Origin: Candidatus Woesearchaeota archaeon
Lineage (GTDB): Archaea; Nanobdellota; Nanobdellia; Woesearchaeales; GW2011-AR9
Assembly (NCBI GenBank): GCA_016188105.1
Contig: JACPIL010000060.1
Coordinates: 1-17,683 of the forward strand
Reading direction: 5' to 3'
Length of the DNA: 17,683 bases
Below are positions 12,946-17,683 of the stretch, piece after piece. Below the pieces are notes generated by a model. It was not told where the DNA came from and did not search any database. It worked only from the letters and a program-made list of their open reading frames with translations. Position numbers and translations under genes: made by a program. How positions within the stretch are numbered: the first letter of the stretch is position 1; each line of letters starts with the position of its first letter.

Positions 12946-12952
12946 ATCACCT
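12946..12952 (-). promoter_or_regulatory. Shine-Dalgarno site of doxX
   Basis: AGGTGAT as transcribed, ending 6 nt before the ATG at 12939. With a TATA-like TTAAATA at 12986-12992, transcription would begin near 12963, leaving a leader of about 24 nt that holds this site. Confidence 0.6.
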
Positions 12953-13023
12953 TTTTGGTTTATACACCGACAAGGAAATTTGAGCTATTTAAGTTTTGCT
13001 AAATTGAAAAATATAGTGAAACA

Positions 13024-14094
13024 CTAAAGATAAATTCTTCTCAGTTCCCGCAGTAGTTTTGGACCTTCAAATATCAAAGGTGTTAATAACTGTATCCCCT
13101 CTATTTTCCCTTTTCCATAACTTGTTCGTTCTAAGGCTCTTTGAGCAGAATTAATGCCACCGCAAGCTATAATACCGCAAGCTAAATTTCGTTTGACGAT
13201 TTCTTCATAAAACATTTGTTGCACATTCTTCGCTCTTTCATAAACCGCGTTGCCGCTGGCTCCCCCTTTTCCTTCCGGATTTGGAGGAGAGGTAACATAA
13301 GTTGGATCATGAAAAGTAGTAGTATTAGTAGTAGTAAATCTCCTTACTTCATAATCCATTGCTACAGACACAATAGCTTTAACTCCTTCACGATCTAAAT
13401 CTGGGGAAACTTTGAGATCAAGTTCTTGGAAATCGTACATTTCTCGTTTAACGCGTGAGAGCATAGCACCAATCTGTTGTTGATATTCTTTCCTAGCATC
13501 TACTTGTTGACTACTTCCATGTGTATTAGGACAAGAGATATTTAATTCAAATCTATCCACGTAAGGCAAGTCTCTGGTTAGTGAAACTGTCTTTTCTAAG
13601 TCTTGAAGTAATTGCTCTCCTTTCTTCCCAGGAGTAGACATTATATTTATAGTTAAAGGTACTCTGTGATCGCCCGACCAATCTAAATTAAAAGCGACTT
13701 GTTCAGCTCCTACTCCCGGTAAACCTAACCAATTTACCATAGAATCAGTTTCAACATACCTCTTTATTCTCGTAAGATCTTTGACATTACCCTCCCAAGG
13801 ATCGCCAGTAACTGTTCCTACTACTACTCTATCAAAGCCTAAATAGCGTAAGAAAATAGGAGGGAGATCTCCATTTTTGTTAAAACCTCCAGCGTTAGAA
13901 ATTTCAAAACCGGGATTATTATCATTTTCTGGACAATGTAAGAGTAGTTTTTCTAAGCCAAATATATGAATCAGTTGAGCAATCTTTACAAAATGATGAT
14001 GAGCTTGTTCAGGATCATGCTCAGTTTTAGCAAATATTGCATCTCTATTTTTATCATACCATGCATCAACTATATCTCTTAAAAAATTCACCAT
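13024..14094 (-). CDS. pyrD: Dihydroorotate dehydrogenase
   Basis: A 356-aa FMN enzyme oxidising dihydroorotate to orotate, the fourth step of UMP synthesis. The N-terminal helical extension (about 1-55, with FAKTEHDPEQAHHHFVKIAQ) is like class 2 enzymes. The barrel motifs follow: SNAGGFNKNGD at 66-76, VVVGTVTGDPWEGN at 90-103, ELNISCPNTHG at 183-193, K228 (DLKVSPDLD), TTNTT at 255-259, GGASGNAVYE at 277-286, ACGGI at 310-314, and LLTPLIFEGP at 336-345. The catalytic-base position is Cys188 (NISCPN), as in class 1; class 2 enzymes have Ser. The electron acceptor is therefore uncertain. Its start overlaps the pyrC stop (ATGGTGA), with AGAGGAA just upstream in pyrC as a possible SD site. Confidence 0.9.
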   Translation of the reverse strand: MVNFLRDIVDAWYDKNRDAIFAKTEHDPEQAHHHFVKIAQLIHIFGLEKLLLHCPENDNNPGFEISNAGGFNKNGDLPPIFLRYLGFDRVVVGTVTGDPWEGNVKDLTRIKRYVETDSMVNWLGLPGVGAEQVAFNLDWSGDHRVPLTINIMSTPGKKGEQLLQDLEKTVSLTRDLPYVDRFELNISCPNTHGSSQQVDARKEYQQQIGAMLSRVKREMYDFQELDLKVSPDLDREGVKAIVSVAMDYEVRRFTTTNTTTFHDPTYVTSPPNPEGKGGASGNAVYERAKNVQQMFYEEIVKRNLACGIIACGGINSAQRALERTSYGKGKIEGIQLLTPLIFEGPKLLRELRRIYL

Positions 14095-15152
14095 TTTAAT
14101 TCCTCTGCCATTTTTTTATATGGATCAAAAGGATAATCTGCTCGGTGATCTTTTATTTTACGGCGACTTTTATCAAGACTAAGGTTAAACCTCTTCAGTA
14201 TGTTATTAAATGTTAGATCTTCTATTTGCTGATCAGAAAATTCATTCTTCCTAAGAAATTCTGCAAAGAGCGGCCACCAGGCAATGCCAGGAATTCCTGA
14301 CATATGCAAAGGCTTTCCGTCTTTATCTATAGTTTTCCCAGTTTTATAATCCAATGGATGCGGAGCATGGTCTGTCTCAATCCAATCAATTTTTCCTTCC
14401 TGCAGGTATTGGAATACTCTTTCCCGTGATGCTGGTTCCCGTAATGGAGGATTCATTTTCCAAAGAACACCCTCCTGATCATGCATCTGATTCCAGTCGT
14501 AGATAAAATGATGAGGACAAATTCCGCTGGATACATCTAATCCTTGCTTTTTTGCTTCTGCAACCAAATCAACTGCAACTGGAGAAGAGATGTGAGTGAG
14601 ATGTAATTTTCCAGTAAATTTAGTCTTTCTCGCGAAGGCTAACTGATCTTTCACCGATTCTATTTCTGCTTTTTCCGGACGAGCAAAGCAATGCGTAATA
14701 GGTTGCTGATGATTCCATACTTTTGCGTCCATAAAGGCTTCTTTTTCGCAATGTACAGCTAAGACCCCGTCGTATCCTTCTCGAGTTAAGGTTTCGTAGA
14801 TCATATACTGGTCTTCTTCCTTAGTTACGCCTAATTCCCCTACTGAATGTCCGGCATAGAGTTTCATGCCCACAACTTGTGAGAATTCTCTCGAAATATC
14901 AACCGCCCGCTTAACCTGTTCAGGATCGGCGGTAAGCCCGACATAAAGGCCATAGAAAACGTTTTTCACCTTTGCATCCTGGGCAAGCTTTAATCTAGCT
15001 ATAACAGCATCGCTGGTTAAGATTGGAGGATCAGTATTCGGCATATCGAAGACTGCATCGACACCGGAATCAAGAGCAACTTCTAAACCATGGGCCACTG
15101 TTTCGTGTCGCTGATTAAAATCACGGAAATGAACATGAGCATCAATGTACAT
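14088..15152 (-). CDS. pyrC: Dihydroorotase
   Basis: A 354-aa amidohydrolase that cyclises carbamoyl-aspartate to dihydroorotate, third step of UMP synthesis. The metal site is evident: H6/H8 (DAHVHFRD), K97 (GMKLYAGHS, the likely carboxylated or bridging lysine), H134 (AVHCE), H187 (LTHIS), and catalytic D261 (ETDHAPHP). Substrate-binding motifs FDMPNTDPP at 35-43 and KMNPPLR at 232-238 are present. It starts straight at the barrel and lacks the N-terminal beta-sandwich of long dihydroorotases, as in the compact form. The start at 15152 has a TATA box 24-25 nt upstream, shared with the divergent gene. It is the first gene of a pyrC-pyrD operon with a 7-bp overlap. Confidence 0.94.
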   Translation of the reverse strand: MYIDAHVHFRDFNQRHETVAHGLEVALDSGVDAVFDMPNTDPPILTSDAVIARLKLAQDAKVKNVFYGLYVGLTADPEQVKRAVDISREFSQVVGMKLYAGHSVGELGVTKEEDQYMIYETLTREGYDGVLAVHCEKEAFMDAKVWNHQQPITHCFARPEKAEIESVKDQLAFARKTKFTGKLHLTHISSPVAVDLVAEAKKQGLDVSSGICPHHFIYDWNQMHDQEGVLWKMNPPLREPASRERVFQYLQEGKIDWIETDHAPHPLDYKTGKTIDKDGKPLHMSGIPGIAWWPLFAEFLRKNEFSDQQIEDLTFNNILKRFNLSLDKSRRKIKDHRADYPFDPYKKMAEELKW

Positions 15153-15173
15153 GATTGGGAAGTTATGGGATAA

Positions 15174-15179
15174 TTTAAA
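15174..15179. promoter_or_regulatory. Symmetric TATA box shared by pyrCD and the divergent endonuclease gene
   Basis: TTTAAA (in TAATTTAAAAAA) is centred 24-25 nt upstream of the pyrC ATG (15152, minus) and 27-28 nt upstream of the ATG at 15204 (plus). The gap between the two starts is only 51 bp and holds no other TATA-like box. Confidence 0.55.
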
Positions 15180-15203
15180 AAACTTGTCATCATCGGGACG
15201 TAT

Positions 15204-15638
15204 ATGGATCCGTTATTGATCTTGTTTTTAATTTTGTTTATTATTGTAGCTGCGCTGGCGTATAAAATAGGAGTTCATTTCGGTTCTATGCAAAGGGACG
15301 TACATTGGCAGGGACAGATCCCTGGAATCAAGAAAGATTCTATTGAGCGATCTCGGGCTTCATTGGGAGGGCAGTTTTCTGAACAGCTTGCGCCTTATTT
15401 GCCGAACTTCAAGTACAAACCGACTGAATGTAAATTCTTAGGCAAGCCAGTTGATTTGATTGTTTTTGAAGGGATGGATGAGAAAGAAGTTACCGAGATT
15501 GTATTTGTGGAAGTGAAAAGCGGCGGTTCAGAATTGAATGGAGTGCAACGGAAAATCAGAGATGCAGTGAAAGCAGGCCGAGTAAGATGGGATGAGTATA
15601 GGATTCCGAAGGATTTGACAATTAGGAAGGAAGAATGA
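15204..15638 (+). CDS. Membrane-anchored Holliday-junction-resolvase-like nuclease (Endonuc_Holl)
   Basis: A 144-aa protein with an N-terminal membrane helix (residues 3-22) and a restriction/resolvase-fold domain at about 45-135. Motifs are GGQFSEQLAPYLPNF at 55-69 (E60), PVDLIVFEG at 82-90 (D84), VFVEVKSG at 100-107 (E103, K105) and LNGVQRKIRDAV at 111-122 (Q115), followed by RVRWDEYRI. This matches the family described as related to archaeal Holliday junction resolvases (Pfam Endonuc_Holl), whose members usually carry an N-terminal membrane anchor. The catalytic E-D-ExK set is intact, so nuclease activity is expected, but the substrate is not known. It shares a TATA box with divergent pyrC. 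Confidence 0.88.
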   Translation: MDPLLILFLILFIIVAALAYKIGVHFGSMQRDVHWQGQIPGIKKDSIERSRASLGGQFSEQLAPYLPNFKYKPTECKFLGKPVDLIVFEGMDEKEVTEIVFVEVKSGGSELNGVQRKIRDAVKAGRVRWDEYRIPKDLTIRKEE

Positions 15639-15652
15639 CTCATGACCAGATA

Positions 15653-15661
15653 TTTTTTAAA
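15653..15661 (+). promoter_or_regulatory. TATA-like element of the 369-aa gene
   Basis: TTTTTTAAA is centred about 27 nt upstream of the ATG at 15684; no SD site. The 45-bp gap after the endonuclease stop is otherwise featureless. Confidence 0.45.
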
Positions 15662-15683
15662 GTAAGTATATTCTGATAATAAA

Positions 15684-16793
15684 ATGAAGTTTTACGTACC
15701 AGCTATAAGTTCCTTAGGACCAAATGATCTTAGATTAAGTACTATCCCAGATAGGTATGTTTGTTCAATCACTACTTTTGTTTTATCTCACACGTTGCCT
15801 GAAGGTGAGTATTCTATAAGCCATCGTCTAGATGAGAATCAATCATTGGTAAGAGCTGCTCTCCTAGAAAGACCTTATGATGATGAGCAAGTTGCAGGAC
15901 AACAACAGCTTTTGAAAATGGTCTCCGGAGTTTTATCTCACTATTTTGGAAGTATCGGACAAAACCACCAAAACGATATTGTTCTACCAAGAATGCCTAC
16001 TCAAAAAGATCTAGCTAACGTAATAGAAATGTATAATCAAAGTGGGATGATCATAAAATCAAGCAGCTCTCTTTCATTACGATATGAACTGTTCTCATCA
16101 GAGGGAGAAATAGAGGACACGTTGCGAAATTCTGGCATTTCCATCAGGAAAATAACTGCATTGAAAGAGGACGGTGGAACGACGGAGGTTGCTTTCTGGA
16201 AAGATATAGAAGTTCAGCTATATGCTGGAGATCACGCACGCTTTGATGAAGGATTACGGGCAATACAAGCTAAAGGATTTGGAAGATACTTACGGCCGCA
16301 AGAAGCATATGGGTTAGTTATTGACATTCTAGAAAATAAAGCAGATCCTCAATTTCAGGACATCTTTCAATGCACAGGCTACGAATGGTTGAACTTAGCC
16401 TGGGAAATGCAAGGAGATAATCTAATTGCATACCTTGATCCAATTGGATTGCAATGGCAGTATTATACTGACCCAGTTACAAAAGCATGTAGATACAAGT
16501 ATCATACTCCAATGTTTACGGCTAAAGATAAAAGGATATTCTCTCTCGAAAAAATGGCCTTAGGAAAAATTGAAGGAACCTATGATAGGCATGATCTATC
16601 TGAATTTGGTGATGATTTTATTCAGTTTCATTGTGGCCGATCTTTTGCTGATATTCCCAAAGCGCTAAGAGATTCCATTAAAATAGATTTACCACCACAG
16701 AATTTTTTAGTTCCTGTTGCTATTCACCCGTCTATTCCTCTATTAGGACATATCGGATGTAATGGGTCCCCGCGTGGAGTGCGTGAACGATAA
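15684..16793 (+). CDS. Unrecognised 369-aa protein
   Basis: I do not recognise this protein. It has no signal peptide or membrane helix. The N-terminal half (1-150) includes 'VCSITTFVLSHTLPEGEYSISHRLDENQSLVRAALLERPYDDEQVAGQQQLLKMVSGVLSHYFG', an acidic, helical stretch. The middle (150-250) has several beta-like segments ('TTEVAFWKDIEVQLYAG', 'GFGRYLRPQEAYGLVIDILE', 'DNLIAYLDPIGLQWQYYTD'), and the C-terminus ends 'HPSIPLLGHIGCNGSPRGVRER'. Four cysteines are scattered. Its codon usage looks like its neighbours'. The next gene begins 17 bp later on the same strand, so the two may be co-transcribed. Confidence 0.75.
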   Translation: MKFYVPAISSLGPNDLRLSTIPDRYVCSITTFVLSHTLPEGEYSISHRLDENQSLVRAALLERPYDDEQVAGQQQLLKMVSGVLSHYFGSIGQNHQNDIVLPRMPTQKDLANVIEMYNQSGMIIKSSSSLSLRYELFSSEGEIEDTLRNSGISIRKITALKEDGGTTEVAFWKDIEVQLYAGDHARFDEGLRAIQAKGFGRYLRPQEAYGLVIDILENKADPQFQDIFQCTGYEWLNLAWEMQGDNLIAYLDPIGLQWQYYTDPVTKACRYKYHTPMFTAKDKRIFSLEKMALGKIEGTYDRHDLSEFGDDFIQFHCGRSFADIPKALRDSIKIDLPPQNFLVPVAIHPSIPLLGHIGCNGSPRGVRER

Positions 16794-16810
16794 ATTCCTA
16801 ATACCACTTG

Positions 16811-17206
16811 ATGATGCATCGCTACCAAATAAACTTAAATGATCAGCCTCTTAGACATAATAAGGCTTTTCTTAGAGCTGTTTATCAGAACCAAGAGTTA
16901 GACAATGTCAGGAAATGGTTTGAGAAGTTGGATCACTCAGCAATGGAAAGCAAAATTGATAGGGGAATGACTTTAGATCCGTATTTACGTTTAATGACCT
17001 CCTCTTTTTATGTGCTTTTGCAGACTGGTTCCCCCTACGAAGAGGATATTAGATGCTGTGCTGTGGGCATGGACCGGCAAGGAAATGACAGGTCTTTAGT
17101 GGTTATAGCCCCATTTACAGAAAACAATTATGAAGTTGTTGCTGGGATATTTGAGAGAATTTACAAACATGAACTTGGATCAATTGGAGTATTAAGTAAA
17201 GATTAG
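16811..17206 (+). CDS. Unrecognised 131-aa protein
   Basis: No family recognised. A soluble protein of about 131 residues with a helical N-terminal half (RHNKAFLRAVYQNQELDNVRKWFEKLDH) and a C-terminal half of alternating strands and helices (LMTSSFYVLLQTG; CCAVGMDRQGNDRSLVVIAPF; NYEVVAGIFERIYKHELGSIGVLS). A Cys-Cys pair occurs in 'DIRCCAVGMD'. The start is ambiguous: TTG 16808, ATG 16811 and ATG 16814 follow one another; I chose the first ATG. No convincing TATA box at the usual distance, so it may be expressed with the gene ending at 16793. Its stop overlaps the convergent FAD synthase stop by 4 bp. Confidence 0.68.
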   Translation: MMHRYQINLNDQPLRHNKAFLRAVYQNQELDNVRKWFEKLDHSAMESKIDRGMTLDPYLRLMTSSFYVLLQTGSPYEEDIRCCAVGMDRQGNDRSLVVIAPFTENNYEVVAGIFERIYKHELGSIGVLSKD

Positions 17207-17616
17207 CTCTTCAACACCTTCTCTCTCAATAAAGTTGACTTGTGCTTCCCTAACTTGAAAGGTTTGGCTCGTTTAATCTCTGGCTTTAAACCGCGTTCTT
17301 TCAATTTAGCTGCTAAGATCTTCTCATCAATCTTATGATCATAGCCTAAGAAAATGACGTCTGGCTTCTTTTCCTGGATGATTCTAAAGTGATCTTCCGG
17401 ATAGCCGAGAACCGCTTCATCTACTACTTTCAGACCTTTCACTAATTCTAGACGTTCTTTTTCAGAGAAGATGATTTCTTTCTTTTGCATCTGCTTAGTT
17501 TTATCTCTAGCAATGACCACGATAAGATAATCACCATATTTTTTGGCTTGCTGAAAATAATTTAAATGACCTAAGTGCAATGAATCAAAGGTGCCAAAGC
17601 ACATTACTGGTTTCAT
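17203..17616 (-). CDS. ribL: FAD synthase (FMN adenylyltransferase), archaeal RibL type
   Basis: A 137-aa cytidylyltransferase-fold enzyme expected to transfer AMP from ATP to FMN, making FAD. The nucleotide-binding motif is GTFDSLHLGHLNYFQQAKKYGD at 8-29 (H14, H17). Other family features are LIVVIARD at 31-38, ERLELVKGLKVVDEAVLG at 54-71, PDVIFLGYDH at 85-94 (commonly GYDQ) and the C-terminal ST-x-L-R motif at 127-131 (STLLR). The family replaces bacterial RibF in archaea. Start at ATG 17616 keeps the full motif; an internal Met at residue 5 would leave little. Its ATG overlaps the stop of the upstream partial gene (ATGA), and there is no TATA box above it, so it is a downstream gene of an operon. 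Confidence 0.92.
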   Translation of the reverse strand: MKPVMCFGTFDSLHLGHLNYFQQAKKYGDYLIVVIARDKTKQMQKKEIIFSEKERLELVKGLKVVDEAVLGYPEDHFRIIQEKKPDVIFLGYDHKIDEKILAAKLKERGLKPEIKRAKPFKLGKHKSTLLREKVLKS

Positions 17617-17683
17617 TTGCTTACTAATTTTGCTTTTTTGATAACTAAGTGGGCTCTGTTTTTATCTTCTTCGATAATCTCAG
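17613..17683 (-). CDS. C-terminal fragment of an upstream gene, cut by the right edge
   Basis: On the minus strand one frame is open from the window edge to a TGA at 17613-17615 that overlaps the FAD synthase start (ATGA). The 22 visible residues end in a Lys-rich sequence (AHLVIKKAKLVSK) after EIIEEDKNR. The stop-start overlap is the type seen in the redox operon and pyrCD, which supports a real gene in operon with FAD synthase. Too little is visible to name it. Confidence 0.55.
   Translation of the reverse strand, partial: EIIEEDKNRAHLVIKKAKLVSK

Noticed and set aside
1..17683. CRISPR arrays, tRNA/rRNA genes, insertion sequences, att sites, replication origin
   Set aside because: None seen by eye: no regularly spaced direct repeats, no cloverleaf-like GGTTCRANNCC blocks, no transposase or integrase motif, no terminal inverted repeats.

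Overview
The window looks like a chromosomal segment of a DPANN-type archaeon, Woesearchaeota/Pacearchaeota-like, judged from gene content and promoter style rather than from a marker gene. Reasons: it is AT-rich; nearly every gene or operon starts with a leaderless ATG about 25-28 nt downstream of an archaeal TATA element and has no Shine-Dalgarno site; and it carries archaeal-type FAD synthase (RibL), a membrane-anchored Endonuc_Holl (archaeal Holliday-resolvase-like) protein and small archaeal winged-helix regulators. No rRNA, tRNA, CRISPR array, transposase or integrase was seen.

Layout. Positions 1-1543 hold small accessory genes: the start of a lipoprotein running off the left edge, a winged-helix regulator, a GNAT acetyltransferase, and three very small ORFs. 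Two of these small ORFs (428-592 and 1373-1543) are paralogues sharing a TPTLxGKxA motif and form a possible toxin-antitoxin-like neighbourhood. Positions 1575-6577 contain a mitochondrial-type aconitase and an E. coli-type NADP isocitrate dehydrogenase, separated by three unrecognised genes. Together the two enzymes convert citrate to 2-oxoglutarate.

Positions 6631-9790 form an extracytoplasmic redox island: a cupredoxin-like lipoprotein, a DoxX-like quinone-type membrane protein and a VKOR thiol oxidase (these three coupled by ATGA overlaps); then a two-helix membrane protein with a cytoplasmic winged helix; a membrane-anchored DsbA; and a polytopic protein with a CSSC motif. The membrane winged-helix protein has a CX5C loop like that of the neighbouring VKOR, suggesting a thiol-state sensor that regulates the island. 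This is the most interesting system in the window.

Positions 9876-15152 hold pyrimidine biosynthesis genes: CTP synthase (pyrG), and dihydroorotase (pyrC) overlapping dihydroorotate dehydrogenase (pyrD). Between them lie an unrecognised 320-aa protein and a second DoxX protein. Positions 15204-17683 hold the membrane Endonuc_Holl protein, two unrecognised proteins, FAD synthase, and the 3' tail of an overlapping upstream gene. FAD synthase and the flavin-dependent PyrD are metabolically linked, since PyrD needs FMN.

Regulatory structure is unusually readable. At least three divergent gene pairs (starts 51-57 bp apart) appear to share one symmetric TATA box, and a perfect 20-bp palindrome abuts the pyrG TATA box. 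Only dsbA and the second doxX have convincing Shine-Dalgarno sites behind a leader. No gap over 300 bp remains without a gene.
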